Source: an uncultured Rhizobiaceae group bacterium (GTDB lineage Bacteria; Pseudomonadota; Alphaproteobacteria; Rhizobiales; Rhizobiaceae). Taken from it: a DNA stretch of 64,000 nucleotides. Shown piece by piece: positions 1-9,580 of this stretch; within the stretch, counting starts at the first letter, position 1; each line of letters starts with the position of its first letter. The stretch is taken from the NCBI GenBank assembly GCA_947501445.1, contig CANMVS010000002.1, positions 248,001 through 312,000 of the forward strand, given 5' to 3'. A program made the translations under genes and the position numbers. The notes beneath the pieces are model-generated. The model saw only the letters and a list, made by a program, of their open reading frames with translations. It was not told the DNA's origin and ran no database searches.

Positions 1-1229
1 ATCTGGCGGTATTCGATTGTGCCAATCCATGCGGCAAAGTCGGAAAACGTTACCTGTCGACCGAAAGCCACATCCGCATGATGGCCGCAGCGCAGCCATT
101 TATATCCGGTGCGATTTCAAAAACAATCAACATGCCAAATGATGCGGATATTGAAGACTGCAAATCCGCCTATATGTTGTCGTGGAAACTGGCCTTGAAG
201 GCCAATGCGCTTTACCGCGATGGTTCCAAACTGTCACAACCACTCAATGCTTCACTCATCGAGGACGATGAGGACGAAGAAGCACTGGAGGAGCTGATTG
301 AGGCACCCGTGGCCGCAAAAGCCGTGGCTGTTACCGAGAAAATCGTCGAGCGGATTGTTGAAAAGATCAACCGTGAACGTGAAAAACTGCCAAACCGGCG
401 CAAGGGCTATACCCAAAAGGCTGTTGTTGGTGGTCACAAGGTCTATCTGCGAACCGGTGAGTTCGATGATGGTCGCATCGGTGAGATTTTCATCGATATG
501 CACAAGGAAGGTGCCGCCTTCCGCGCAATGATGAATAATTTTGCCATCGCCATTTCCCTTGGACTGCAGTATGGCGTGCCGCTGGATGAATATGTTGAAG
601 CATTCACCTTCACCAAATTTGAACCAGCCGGCATGGTTCAGGGCAATGACGCGATCAAGAATGCAACATCCATTCTCGATTATGTGTTCCGCGAACTGGC
701 CGTTTCCTACCTGGATCGTCATGATCTGGCCCATGTTGATACGTCCGATTTTTCCAATACGGCACTCGGAAAAGGCATCCAGGAAGGCAAGACTGCACCG
801 GTTTCCAAAGGTTGGACCCGCGGTCACAAACTGGAACTGGTCGCACCGGGTGGACAGCCAATGGGCTCAAGCCCGGTTGGCAGCGGTGGCAGCAATGTCA
901 CAGCCATATCGGGTGGTGTGGCTTTGGCGACAAATGCAGTCGCCGGGTCAGAGGCAGACGATGTCATTGCCTTCAAGCGTGATTATGAGGAGCGCGCCAA
1001 ACAGCTAAGCCGCGAGGCGGAGCTGGAAGCTGGTGACAAGCTGTTTGACGAAGATTCCAGTGCGCAGTCAGCACCTGACGCCAGCAAGGTGGAAGCGGAC
1101 CGCCGGGCCAAGGCCATTATGCAGGGCTATACCGGCGACACCTGTTCGGAGTGTTCCAACTTCACCATGGTGCGCAATGGCACATGCCTCAAGTGCGACA
1201 CCTGCGGCTCGACGAGCGGCTGTAGCTGA
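1..1229 (+). CDS. nrdJ: Vitamin B12-dependent (class II) ribonucleotide reductase, C-terminal part
   Basis: The reading frame is open from the left edge (frame 3), so this is the 3' end of a longer gene. The class II enzyme reduces ribonucleotides to deoxyribonucleotides using adenosylcobalamin and needs no oxygen. The visible part contains the NrdJ stretch [20 protein letters not shown] near position 70-130. It ends in a cysteine-rich zinc-ribbon tail (TCSECSNF, then CLKCDTCG and a final GCS) typical of the long alphaproteobacterial NrdJ, where tail cysteines re-reduce the active site. About 409 codons are present, while the whole protein is usually about 1,200 residues. A hairpin terminator follows 40 bp after the stop. 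The family call is firm; the N-terminal catalytic part lies outside the window. Confidence 0.93.
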   Translation, partial: LAVFDCANPCGKVGKRYLSTESHIRMMAAAQPFISGAISKTINMPNDADIEDCKSAYMLSWKLALKANALYRDGSKLSQPLNASLIEDDEDEEALEELIEAPVAAKAVAVTEKIVERIVEKINREREKLPNRRKGYTQKAVVGGHKVYLRTGEFDDGRIGEIFIDMHKEGAAFRAMMNNFAIAISLGLQYGVPLDEYVEAFTFTKFEPAGMVQGNDAIKNATSILDYVFRELAVSYLDRHDLAHVDTSDFSNTALGKGIQEGKTAPVSKGWTRGHKLELVAPGGQPMGSSPVGSGGSNVTAISGGVALATNAVAGSEADDVIAFKRDYEERAKQLSREAELEAGDKLFDEDSSAQSAPDASKVEADRRAKAIMQGYTGDTCSECSNFTMVRNGTCLKCDTCGSTSGCS

Positions 1230-1269
1230 CGGCGCAGAGCCAGAACCGAACATTCATTGATTGTTGCAA

Positions 1270-1296
1270 ATCGCCTTCCCTTATTGGGGAGGCGAT
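1270..1296 (+). terminator. Intrinsic terminator-like hairpin after nrdJ
   Basis: ATCGCCTTCCC and GGGGAGGCGAT form a stem of about 10 bp around TTATT, followed by ATTGTTT. It lies 40 bp after the nrdJ stop and fits a Rho-independent terminator, though the T-run is short. Confidence 0.65.
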
Positions 1297-1327
1297 ATTG
1301 TTTATGGGTTTGGATTATTATCTTCAC

Positions 1328-1685
1328 GGTAACTGTGTCCTCTCGATAGGACACAGTGTGCCGCGCGGGAAACCTTTCGAGAATCACAGTTCGCAGCACC
1401 CGATGCCTGCCTGCACGGCACTCAAACAGGCCACGACCGTGGCTCGGCCAATAATTTGGCCGCCCCCCATGGAGGCAGGCGCGCAAGCGCCGGTGCGCCG
1501 AGAATGGAAAACAAATCAACCCCGCCGGCAAAGCCCACGTGTTCACAGGACGTCTCGTCTGCGCTGCGACCCGATCATCGATAGCTTTGTATAAATGTCT
1601 TCGCGCCGTATCGCGCCTGTCGGCGCTGGCTCCAGACGGGGCGGGCCATCAGGCCCGACGCGCGTTCGCGCTTGCCCGCTTCGCG
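1328..1685. repeat. Tandem non-coding repeat, unit 1 (358 bp)
   Basis: First of two long, highly similar direct units between nrdJ and gatA. No credible gene is seen. The unit is dense in inverted repeats. CTGTGTCC/GGACACAG (1333-1356) is a perfect 8-bp stem around TCTCGATA. GCCAC/GTGGC, CGGCCAA/TTGGCCG, a GGCGC-GCAA-GCGCC hairpin and CGGGCC-ATCA-GGCCCG follow, and a GCCTGCC/GGCAGGC pair encloses several of them. This organisation suggests a structured RNA or a palindromic repeat element rather than protein coding. Confidence 0.8.
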
Positions 1686-2080
1686 GGTAACCGTGTGCTC
1701 TCGATGGGGCACGGGTTGCCGTTCGGGAAATCTCTCGAGAATCACAGTTCGCAGCAACCGATGCCTGCCTGCACGGCACTCAATCAGGCCACGACCGTGG
1801 CCCGGCCAATAATTTGGCCGCCCTCCATGGAGGCAGGCGCGCAAGCGCCGGTGCGCCGTGAATGGAAAACAAATCAACCCCGTTGCAAAGCCCACGTGTT
1901 CACAGGACGTCTCGTCTGCGCTGCACCCCGATCACTGATAGCTTTGTATAAATGTCTTCGCGCCGTATCGCGCCTGCGACGCTGGCTCCAGACGGGGCGG
2001 GCCATCAGGCCCGACGCGCAATTCGCGCTTGCCGCTTCGCGGTAATTCTTTTGCCCTCGATGGGCTACGGATGGCAAAAG
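1686..2080. repeat. Tandem non-coding repeat, unit 2 plus start of a third
   Basis: Second copy, offset 358 bp from unit 1, running to about 2040. A third unit begins at 2041 but breaks off after its first hairpin. The opening hairpin changes its stem between copies (CTGTGTCC/GGACACAG; CCGTGTGC/GGGCACGG; TTTTGCC/GGCAAAA) while the loop keeps CTCGAT. This pattern argues for selection on base pairing. The last hairpin lies about 20 bp beyond the gatA stop and might also end gatA transcription. Confidence 0.78.
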
Positions 2081-2102
2081 TCGGTATCAGCCCGTCAGAT
2101 CG

Positions 2103-3590
2103 TCAGACAGACCACCAGCGCTCAGGCTGGAAATGGCCTGCGGCCTGTTCGATCACATGGCCGGCACGGAACAGGGTTTCCTCTTCAAATGGCTTGCCGA
2201 TCAACTGCAATCCCAATGGCAGGCCCTTGGCATCCAATCCGGCAGGCACGGCGATACCCGGTAGTCCGGCCATGTTGACGGTCACGGTAAAAATGTCGTT
2301 GATGTACATTTTGACCGGGTCGGCGGCCATGTCCTGATCGCCCACACCAAAGGCGGCCGAGGGTGTAGCGGGGGTTAAAATGGCGTCGACACCCGCATTG
2401 AAGACCGTTTCAAAGTCGCGCTTGATCAATGTGCGCACTTTTTGTGCCCGCAAATAGTAGGCATCATAATAACCGGCAGACAGGACGTATGTTCCGATCA
2501 TGATGCGGCGTTTGACTTCGCTGCCAAATCCTGTCGCACGGGTCTGTTCATACATATCGGTTATATCACGTCCGGGCTTGCGCAGGCCATAACGCACGCC
2601 ATCATAACGGGCCAGATTGGACGAAGCCTCGGCTGGTGCAACAATATAATAGGCTGGCAGGGCGTAATGGGTATGGGGCAGCGATATCTCGACGATTTCC
2701 GCGCCGGCATCTTTCATCCAGGCAATGCCCTTTTGCCAAAGCGTTTCTATTTCCTCAGGCATGCCATCAATCCGGTATTCGCGCGGAATACCAATCTTCA
2801 TGCCCTTGATCGACTGGCCAATGGCCGCCTCATAATCAGGAACGGGCAGATCAACGGACGTGGTATCCTTGGGGTCTGTTGATGCCATGGACTTCAACAT
2901 GATGGCCGCATCACGAATATCGCGCGTTATCGGACCGGCCTGATCGAGTGACGAGGCAAAGGCAACAACGCCCCAGCGCGAACAGCGACCATAGGTTGGC
3001 TTGATGCCAACGGTTCCGGTGAAGGCAGCCGGCTGGCGGATCGAACCGCCTGTATCTGTTGCTGTCGCACCGGCACAAAGCTGAGCAGATACGGCTGTCG
3101 CCGAACCGCCCGACGAACCGCCGGGCACGAGCGCCTTATTGCTGTCTTTTCCGCGCCACGGGTTAACAACCGGGCCATAATAGGATGTCTCGTTTGAAGA
3201 GCCCATGGCGAACTCATCCATATTGAGCTTGCCAAGCATGACAGCGCCATCTGCCCAAAGATTGGCCGTAACGGTTGATTCATAACGCGGCTTGAACCCG
3301 TCAAGAATGTGGCTGCACGCCTGCGTATGCACACCTTCTGTACCGAACAGGTCCTTGATGCCAAGCGGAATGCCCTCAAGTGCACCACCCTGCCCCTTTG
3401 CGATCCTGTCATCGGCGCGTGCTGCCTGCTGTGTCGCAATATCGGCCGTTACTGATACATAGGCATTGAGTGCGTCATTCGACCTGTCGATTGCGTCAAG
3501 ATAGGCACCGGTCAACTCAGTTGCGGTGATTTCGCGGCTCTGCAGCTTTTCACGCGCTTGTGCAATTGTCAGACGTGTCAGTTCGCTCAT
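2103..3590 (-). CDS. gatA: Asp-tRNA(Asn)/Glu-tRNA(Gln) amidotransferase subunit A
   Basis: This 495-residue amidase-signature enzyme is the glutaminase subunit of GatCAB. It releases ammonia from glutamine so that Glu-tRNA(Gln) and Asp-tRNA(Asn) can be amidated. The Lys/cis-Ser/Ser catalytic triad can be read as K79 (GIPLGIKD), S159 (GGSSGGS) and S183 (TGGSIRQPA). Length is normal for GatA. gatC lies 122 bp upstream on the same strand and gatB is not adjacent. The start begins [16 protein letters not shown], as expected for the family. Confidence 0.97.
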   Translation of the reverse strand: MSELTRLTIAQAREKLQSREITATELTGAYLDAIDRSNDALNAYVSVTADIATQQAARADDRIAKGQGGALEGIPLGIKDLFGTEGVHTQACSHILDGFKPRYESTVTANLWADGAVMLGKLNMDEFAMGSSNETSYYGPVVNPWRGKDSNKALVPGGSSGGSATAVSAQLCAGATATDTGGSIRQPAAFTGTVGIKPTYGRCSRWGVVAFASSLDQAGPITRDIRDAAIMLKSMASTDPKDTTSVDLPVPDYEAAIGQSIKGMKIGIPREYRIDGMPEEIETLWQKGIAWMKDAGAEIVEISLPHTHYALPAYYIVAPAEASSNLARYDGVRYGLRKPGRDITDMYEQTRATGFGSEVKRRIMIGTYVLSAGYYDAYYLRAQKVRTLIKRDFETVFNAGVDAILTPATPSAAFGVGDQDMAADPVKMYINDIFTVTVNMAGLPGIAVPAGLDAKGLPLGLQLIGKPFEEETLFRAGHVIEQAAGHFQPERWWSV

Positions 3591-3712
3591 GATATTGTTG
3601 TCACTTTTTCGGCAAAAGCTGGTTTCACACCAAACGGGAAAGCAGCTGTATTTCGGTCAGATTGCGCAAATTGACGATGGCATGTCATCTGCGCGATTGA
3701 GCGGCGTATTTT

Positions 3713-4000
3713 TTACTCCACCACTTTGGGCACAAGAAAGAAATTCTCGTCACATTCGGGCGCATTGGCCACAATGTCAGCAGCCTTGCCACCGTCATTG
3801 ACCTGATCAACACGCTTTTTCATCTCCATCGGCATGACAGATGTCATGGGCTCAACACCACTTACATCGACTTCATTGAGTTGTTCAACAAAGCCGAGAA
3901 TAGTATTCAGCTCGCCTTCCATTCTGGCCGCTTCTTCATCAGTAACGGCAATTCTTGCAAGGCGTGCAACGCGCTTGACTGTGGCAAGGTCAACAGACAT
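3713..4000 (-). CDS. gatC: Asp-tRNA(Asn)/Glu-tRNA(Gln) amidotransferase subunit C
   Basis: A 95-residue protein of normal GatC length. It begins [19 protein letters not shown] and ends with the characteristic segment near FFLVPKVVE. GatC is the small subunit that wraps around the GatA-GatB interface and stabilises the amidotransferase. It lies directly upstream of gatA on the same strand, which supports the assignment. The 122-bp gap to gatA is larger than usual for one operon but contains no visible terminator. Confidence 0.95.
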   Translation of the reverse strand: MSVDLATVKRVARLARIAVTDEEAARMEGELNTILGFVEQLNEVDVSGVEPMTSVMPMEMKKRVDQVNDGGKAADIVANAPECDENFFLVPKVVE

Positions 4001-4045
4001 CGGGTTGGGCTCCGGATGGTGGATTGTTTTTCAAAGGTGGCTATA

Positions 4046-4066
4046 GCCCTGACATCACGTCAGGGC
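4046..4066. terminator. Perfect hairpin between the UPF0173 gene and gatC
   Basis: GCCCTGAC-ATCAC-GTCAGGGC is a perfect 8-bp stem with a 5-base loop. It lies 25 bp after the stop of the minus-strand hydrolase and about 46 bp upstream of the gatC start. No T-run follows on the minus strand. It may be a weak terminator or an RNA-stabilising hairpin. Confidence 0.45.
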
Positions 4067-4090
4067 AAGAGAAAGCCTGACTGCTTGCGG

Positions 4091-4798
4091 TTAAAACGCC
4101 AGCCATTCCTGTTTAGCCGGTATTTTTACGCGATCTGCCTTGTCTTCCATGGCCTCAACAAATTTGTCTGGGCTTTGGTCCAGCACCGGAAACGAACCAT
4201 AGTGACACGGCACAATCGTAGAAAAATCGAAGTACCGCCTGCAGGCCAGCGCCGCCACCGCACCACCCATGGTAAAACGGTCGCCAATCGGCACGATGCC
4301 AATGGCCGGCTGGTGCAACTCATGAATGAGTGCCATGTCGGAAAAAATATCCGTATCCCCCATATGCAGAAGCGGCGGCGAATCATCAAAATGCATCACA
4401 ATGCCATTGGCACTGCCCAGTGAGTGTGAAACACCATCGCTGGTCATATGCGCGGAGGAATGCAGGGCATTGACATAAGTCACTGAAAATCCTTCGTGGC
4501 TCACAGTGCCACCGGTGTTGGTGGGATCCAGTTTTGTCAGACCGCCATGGTGCCCCAGCCACTGGCAAAGATCAAAATTTGCAATGACCGTCGCACCGGT
4601 CTGCCTGGCGATTTCAACCGTATCGCCCACGTGGTCTCCATGACCATGGGTCAGGACGATATGGGTGATATCACGGGCCGCTTCTTTGGTGCCCTCACCG
4701 CTAAAACCCGGATTGCCGTTTAAAAATGGATCTATGAGTATTTTGGCATTTGCCGTTTCCAATCGAAAAGCAGAGTGCCCCAGCCATTGCAGTTTCAT
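4091..4798 (-). CDS. UPF0173 metal-dependent hydrolase (metallo-beta-lactamase fold)
   Basis: The 235-residue protein opens with [14 protein letters not shown]. It has the metal-binding motif [10 protein letters not shown] (HxHxDH) at about residues 50-60 and a later HMGDTDIF segment, both typical of the UPF0173/YtkL group of metallo-beta-lactamase fold hydrolases. The physiological substrate of the family is not established. No signal peptide is visible, so it is probably cytoplasmic. It lies upstream of gatC on the same strand and is divergent from ruvX. Confidence 0.88.
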   Translation of the reverse strand: MKLQWLGHSAFRLETANAKILIDPFLNGNPGFSGEGTKEAARDITHIVLTHGHGDHVGDTVEIARQTGATVIANFDLCQWLGHHGGLTKLDPTNTGGTVSHEGFSVTYVNALHSSAHMTSDGVSHSLGSANGIVMHFDDSPPLLHMGDTDIFSDMALIHELHQPAIGIVPIGDRFTMGGAVAALACRRYFDFSTIVPCHYGSFPVLDQSPDKFVEAMEDKADRVKIPAKQEWLAF

Positions 4799-4917
4799 CG
4801 TTTTTCTCCGGTCGGTCGCTTTTGTTCAGCAAACAGACTATGGAACCCGCTAACATCTGAAAAGAAGCAAATGCCTATTCAACGCACAAAGTTCAAAATA
4901 CAAGCCGGATACCCATC

Positions 4918-5391
4918 ATGAATGTTCTCACCCTGGAAGAACTTGCCAATGCCATGCCTGCCGGCAAAGTTTTTGCCGGCCTTGATCTGGGCACAAAAAC
5001 CATTGGTGTTGCGATCAGCGATCTCGGGTTTACGCTGGCAACGCCGCGCGATGTCATCAAGCGGGTCAAATTTACCAAGGATGTGGAAAAACTGCTGGCC
5101 CTGCTTGAAACCGAGCGGGTTGGCGGATGCGTCATCGGTCTGCCGATCAATATGGATGGATCAGAGGGTCCAAGAGCGCAGGCAAGCAGAGCTTTTGTAC
5201 GCAACGTTGCACCAAAGTCGGATATGAAATTTGCATTCTGGGACGAACGTCTTTCAACCGTCGCAGCCGAGCGCGCACTGCTGGAGATGGATGTCTCGCG
5301 TAAAAAGCGGGCCGCGCGTATCGATGCAGCAGCTGCGGCTTTTATTCTTCAGGGCGCGCTGGACAGGCTCTCTTCATTCTCCGCTGGCTGA
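4918..5391 (+). CDS. ruvX: Putative pre-16S rRNA nuclease / Holliday junction resolvase RuvX (YqgF)
   Basis: A 157-residue RNase H-fold protein. The first catalytic Asp lies in [15 protein letters not shown] (about residues 22-36). The second acidic residue is in [12 protein letters not shown] and the third in [11 protein letters not shown]. YqgF proteins were first proposed as Holliday junction resolvases and later shown to mature the 5' end of 16S rRNA in E. coli. In Hyphomicrobiales the gene commonly lies near gatC/gatA and pyrB, as here. Its 3' end overlaps the convergent small membrane protein gene by 43 bp. Confidence 0.93.
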   Translation: MNVLTLEELANAMPAGKVFAGLDLGTKTIGVAISDLGFTLATPRDVIKRVKFTKDVEKLLALLETERVGGCVIGLPINMDGSEGPRAQASRAFVRNVAPKSDMKFAFWDERLSTVAAERALLEMDVSRKKRAARIDAAAAAFILQGALDRLSSFSAG

Positions 5392-5678
5392 CCGGCATAT
5401 TGGGCGCGTTTGCTGCGTACCCACTTGATGATTGCCTTGCGGTAACGAAACATCACGATTGCCAGAACCAGAAGACTGTCGATTGCCACCGCTTTGAAGA
5501 CCAGTGGCGGTATGGTTTCCGGTTCAATGCCTAATATATTTCCATATATTTGAAAAACCAGATCATGAACCTGACGTGAGAGCATGGTGAAGCCGAAATT
5601 CATGTCATGATAAGATAGTCCGTACCACGAACCCAGCAATACGACGGGAACAAACCACAATATCAAAAACCACTTCAT
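5349..5678 (-). CDS. Small membrane protein, DUF6105 family
   Basis: Starting at [20 protein letters not shown] gives 109 residues. Upstream in-frame codons show no family-like sequence, so this start is preferred. One hydrophobic segment lies at residues 2-20 and a second at about 65-83 ([18 protein letters not shown]), followed by a basic cytoplasmic stretch. The pattern matches a family of uncharacterised proteins I associate with Rhizobiales (DUF6105), with the shared core [20 protein letters not shown]. Function is unknown. The 3' end overlaps ruvX tail to tail. Confidence 0.78.
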   Translation of the reverse strand: MKWFLILWFVPVVLLGSWYGLSYHDMNFGFTMLSRQVHDLVFQIYGNILGIEPETIPPLVFKAVAIDSLLVLAIVMFRYRKAIIKWVRSKRAQYAGQPAENEESLSSAP

Positions 5679-5921
5679 GCGGTTGTCCCCTAATTCAAAA
5701 ATGCTTGCGCGGCACCGGATGGTGCCATGCGAACCTGCGGTCATCATGACCAATGTGCAGTCCCGTCTCCTCACGGTTAACAAACAGTGCCCTTGATGGG
5801 AACAGCACGCAACGTAAACCATTTATTAAGGTTAATATTCACAGCCTCCAGCCTGCCAAATTCGCTTGTCGACAGACCATCACAGGGCTATGACCGGCCA
5901 ATCCTCCAACAGGGCGCACCC

Positions 5922-6857
5922 ATGTTACCAATATTCGAGAGTACGCTTCCCATATTTCTGATTGTCATTCTCGGGGTTATTCTCAAGCGGATTCCCCTCG
6001 TTGACCGAAGTGTCTGGCATGGGCTTGAAGAAATCGGCTATTATGTCCTGTTTCCAGCTTTGCTGTTTCTGACGCTCTACCGCGTGGATTTTGGCGGTCT
6101 TGAACTGGTCGAGGTCAGCGTCGGCACACTGGCGACTGTGTTTGTAATGTTTGCGTTCATGCTTTGCACATGGCCGCTGCTCAGACATTTAGGTGTTACC
6201 AACGCCGCCTATACAACACTCTTTCAGACGGCTACCCGCTGGAATGGCTTTACCGCACTGGCTATTGCCGACAAACTCTACGGTGAAACGGGTCTGGCGC
6301 TGGCTGCGCTGGTCATGGCGTTGATCATTATTCCGATTAATTTCGGCAATATCACCATGTTGATCTGGTTTGTCAGCCCGGCCCGTGATCTGGCAGTATT
6401 GGCCAGGCGGGTAATGACAAATCCGCTCATTTTGTCATCAGTGGCCGGGTTGCTGTTCCGTTATTTCCAGGTGGATATCTATCCACCAATCGAACAGTCA
6501 GTCGAACTCATCGCCAACGCGGCACTGGGGATTGGCATATTGATGGTCGGTGCAGGCTTGCGGATCAGGGACACCGTTCGTCCGCCACCGATTGCCCTGC
6601 TGGCAGTGTTGTTAAAGTTGTTTTTCTATCCCGCATTGCTGACGGGCATTTGCTGGCTTGCCGGCCTTCGCGGCGAGCAACTGGTCATCGTTGCGGTGAT
6701 TGGCAGTGTGCCAACTGCCATGAATGGCTATTTGCTTGCCCGCCAATTGGGCGGCGATGCGCCGCTTTATGCAACGATCGCCACGCTACAAACGGCGCTG
6801 TCATTCTTTTCCATTCCACTTGTAGTCTACGCTGCCCGCTATGTCGCTTCGGGATAA
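5922..6857 (+). CDS. AEC (auxin efflux carrier) family transporter
   Basis: 311 residues from ATG 5922, chosen because MLPIFESTLPIFLIVILGVI is the usual AEC start and the upstream in-frame sequence is hydrophilic. About ten hydrophobic segments are arranged in two halves, typical of the BART-superfamily AEC fold. Conserved-looking segments include TRWNGFTALAIADKLYG and the C-terminal IGSVPTAMNGYLLARQLGG. Bacterial members export small organic acids or related solutes; the substrate cannot be read from sequence. The 3' end overlaps the convergent acyl-CoA dehydrogenase gene by 19 bp. Confidence 0.88.
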   Translation: MLPIFESTLPIFLIVILGVILKRIPLVDRSVWHGLEEIGYYVLFPALLFLTLYRVDFGGLELVEVSVGTLATVFVMFAFMLCTWPLLRHLGVTNAAYTTLFQTATRWNGFTALAIADKLYGETGLALAALVMALIIIPINFGNITMLIWFVSPARDLAVLARRVMTNPLILSSVAGLLFRYFQVDIYPPIEQSVELIANAALGIGILMVGAGLRIRDTVRPPPIALLAVLLKLFFYPALLTGICWLAGLRGEQLVIVAVIGSVPTAMNGYLLARQLGGDAPLYATIATLQTALSFFSIPLVVYAARYVASG

Positions 6858-8491
6858 AGCAGATTGACGATCTGTTGCGCGTCAAAACGCAGATCAAGCA
6901 TGCCATAGGTGGTGCGCCAGGCACCGGCCAGGCGTGATTCGGCGAATGCATCTGCTATCCGTCCGGCCCCCATGCGGTAGAGTTCCGCAGTTGCGGCTGA
7001 ATAGGCCAATTGTTCGGCCAGCAAGCGCGCGGCACTCTCGTCGCGCTGACAAAGTGCGGCGGCAGCGGCGATAACATCCACCGTGCGCTTGGCAAACGGA
7101 CCGAGGTCCGTCGCAATCAGGGTGATCACAGCTTCCAGATGGCCGGGATCGCGGTTCAGCGCCCGCAACAGGTCAAGAGCCATGACATTGCCCGACCCCT
7201 CCCAGATTGCATTGACCGGTGCCTCGCGATAGTGCCGCGCCAGTGAGCGCTCTTCAACATAACCGCTGCCCCCGAGACATTCCATCGCCTCATAGATCAG
7301 GGCGGGTGCCATCTTGCAGATCCAGTATTTGACGACCGGCGTCATTAAACGCACATAGGCTGCCTCCTGAGGATCACTGGCCGCATGGTCAAATGCACGA
7401 GCCAACCGCATGACAAGTGCCGTGGCAGCGGCAACATCGAGCGCCATATCCGCCATTACCCGTGCCATCAGCGGCTGGTCGGCAAGGGGTTTGCCGAAAG
7501 CTTTTCTTTGCCGACAATGATGGATGGCCTCTGCCAGCGAGGCCCGCATGATTCCGGCAGATGCAAGCGCGCAATCAAGCCTGGTCAACGTCACCATTTC
7601 AAGAATTGTGCGCACACCCTTGCCCGGCTCACCCAGCACGTAGCCGTAGGAATCGGCAAATTCGACTTCGCTGGATGCGTTGGAACGATTGCCGAGTTTG
7701 TCCTTCAATCGCTGAAACTGCAGCCCGTTAGACTTGCCGTCTTCAAGAAACCGGGGAACGAAGAAGCAACTCAGCCCTTCCGGTGCCTTCGCCAGCATCA
7801 GGAATGCATCACTCATCGGCGCCGACATGAACCATTTGTGCCCGGTCAGCCGATAGACCCCCTCTCCTGCCAATTGGGCACTGCTGGTATTGGCCTGAAC
7901 ATCAGTACCACCCTGCTTCTCTGTCATCCCCATGCCGATGGTCGCGCTGTTCTTTTTACTGATGGGACGGTGGGAGGAATCATAATTGCGTGACAGTATC
8001 TTGGGCGCCCATGTGCGGGTGACAGATTTGTTGGTCTGTATTGACGCCATGGATGCATTGGTCATCGTTATCGGGCACAGATGCCCGCACTCGAGCCCTG
8101 CGGTCAGAAAAAACCGCACACCGCGCGCCTGATGCGCGACACCTTTTTCCTGCGCCCTGTTCTGCCAGATGGAGCTATGCAAACCATTGTTGAATGCACG
8201 GCGCATCAGCGCATGGTAGGCAGGATGGTAATCCACCTGATCCAGCCGCTGACCCGTCGCATCAAAAGTTCTGAGGACTGGCGTTGATTCGTTTGCAATG
8301 CGCGCCAGATCCTGTGCTTCCACCGTGGTGACAAACCGCCCTATCGCGGTAAATTCCTCCCGCAATTCCTTCGGCATGCCACTGGCAAACTCACACAACA
8401 TGGGGTCGGCCTGATAGGCATTCACACCTGAATAGGGGCGTGGCTGGTTGAAGACCTCATGTGTTGCTCGACTCTGGGGCGCTTTTGACAT
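6839..8491 (-). CDS. Acyl-CoA dehydrogenase, AidB-like
   Basis: This 550-residue flavoprotein of the acyl-CoA dehydrogenase superfamily has the length of AidB (E. coli AidB is 541 residues). It starts with an AidB-type segment (THEVFNQPRPYSGVNAY). The FAD/substrate region reads GMTEKQGGTDVQANTS and TGHKWFMSAP. A C-terminal part includes the family motif ECLGGSGYVEE and the RDP..LEAVI region. AidB belongs to the adaptive response to alkylation in E. coli, where it binds DNA. Membership is clear, but whether this protein has that role or oxidises a branched acyl-CoA cannot be decided. It is a monocistronic gene, divergent from pyrB. Confidence 0.88.
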   Translation of the reverse strand: MSKAPQSRATHEVFNQPRPYSGVNAYQADPMLCEFASGMPKELREEFTAIGRFVTTVEAQDLARIANESTPVLRTFDATGQRLDQVDYHPAYHALMRRAFNNGLHSSIWQNRAQEKGVAHQARGVRFFLTAGLECGHLCPITMTNASMASIQTNKSVTRTWAPKILSRNYDSSHRPISKKNSATIGMGMTEKQGGTDVQANTSSAQLAGEGVYRLTGHKWFMSAPMSDAFLMLAKAPEGLSCFFVPRFLEDGKSNGLQFQRLKDKLGNRSNASSEVEFADSYGYVLGEPGKGVRTILEMVTLTRLDCALASAGIMRASLAEAIHHCRQRKAFGKPLADQPLMARVMADMALDVAAATALVMRLARAFDHAASDPQEAAYVRLMTPVVKYWICKMAPALIYEAMECLGGSGYVEERSLARHYREAPVNAIWEGSGNVMALDLLRALNRDPGHLEAVITLIATDLGPFAKRTVDVIAAAAALCQRDESAARLLAEQLAYSAATAELYRMGAGRIADAFAESRLAGAWRTTYGMLDLRFDAQQIVNLLYPEAT

Positions 8492-8641
8492 CAGTAATAC
8501 GGTCCTGTTGGGGCCGGGCCCCTGTTAATTCATTACCTGCATTCGGGTAACAATCACCCGGTATATGTGCAAGCCATTCTTGCCCAAATCAATGATGACG
8601 CCTATAGAAACGCCACACGATATTATTTGCGAGTATTATCC

Positions 8642-9580
8642 ATGGTTTTTCCCCATCGCCACCTGCTTGGCATCAACGGGCTTTCGGAATTGGATATATC
8701 GTATCTTCTCGACAAGGCCGACGAGGCTGTCAAGCTTAGCCGACAACGGGAGAAAAAAACATCAACGCTTCGCGGACTGACACAGATAAATCTGTTTTTT
8801 GAGGCGTCGACCAGAACGCAGGCCTCCTTTGAGCTTGCCGGCAAACGGTTGGGGGCTGACGTAATGAATATGTCAGTCAGCAATTCGTCCGTCAAAAAGG
8901 GTGAAACCCTGATTGATACCGCAATGACCCTCAACGCCATGCATCCGGATATTCTGGTCGTGCGCCACTCGTCCGCCGGGGCCTCGGCGCTGCTGGCGCA
9001 AAAAGTCAGCTGTTCGGTTGTCAACGCCGGTGATGGCGCACATGAACATCCCACACAGGCGCTGCTGGATGCACTGACAATTCGCCGGAATAAAGGAAAG
9101 ATTGCCCGTCTCACCGTCGCAATCTGTGGTGACGTGCGCCACAGCCGTGTCGCCCGCTCCAACATTTTGCTGCTGAATGCGCTCGGTGCGCGTGTGCGGG
9201 TTGTTGCGCCATCGACGCTATTGCCGACAGGCATCGAACAGATGGGCGTTGAGGTCTTTCACGATATGAAATCCGGCCTGGAGGACACGGATGTTGTGAT
9301 GATGTTGCGATTGCAGCGTGAGCGCATGTCTGGCTCCTTTGTGCCTTCGGTACGGGAGTATTTTCGTTATTTCGGACTGGACGCAGCCAAACTGGCCTAC
9401 GCGAAACCCGATGCGCTGGTCATGCATCCTGGCCCGATGAACCGTGGCGTCGAAATCGCTTCCGAGATCGCTGATGGGCCACAAAGCGTTATTGAATCGC
9501 AGGTTGAGATGGGGGTTGCTGTGCGCATGGCAGTGATGGAAATCCTGATGCTGGCTGGCAAAGGGGGACCAGCGCAATGA
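8642..9580 (+). CDS. pyrB: Aspartate carbamoyltransferase catalytic subunit
   Basis: Catalyses the committed step of pyrimidine synthesis, carbamoyl phosphate plus aspartate to carbamoyl aspartate. The carbamoyl phosphate site is visible in [16 protein letters not shown], the HPTQ motif in [14 protein letters not shown], and the C-terminal [14 protein letters not shown]. The start at ATG 8642 ([19 protein letters not shown]) is preferred because homologues begin here; a GTG at 8567 would add 25 unusual residues. Length is 312 residues. It overlaps the next gene by 4 bp (ATGA), so the two are translationally coupled, and no pyrI-type regulatory subunit is present. Confidence 0.96.
   Translation: MVFPHRHLLGINGLSELDISYLLDKADEAVKLSRQREKKTSTLRGLTQINLFFEASTRTQASFELAGKRLGADVMNMSVSNSSVKKGETLIDTAMTLNAMHPDILVVRHSSAGASALLAQKVSCSVVNAGDGAHEHPTQALLDALTIRRNKGKIARLTVAICGDVRHSRVARSNILLLNALGARVRVVAPSTLLPTGIEQMGVEVFHDMKSGLEDTDVVMMLRLQRERMSGSFVPSVREYFRYFGLDAAKLAYAKPDALVMHPGPMNRGVEIASEIADGPQSVIESQVEMGVAVRMAVMEILMLAGKGGPAQ

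Noticed and set aside
1543-2077. Open frames on both strands within the long tandem repeat
   Set aside because: They differ between copies, carry no motif or ribosome site and coincide with hairpin-rich GC-rich DNA.
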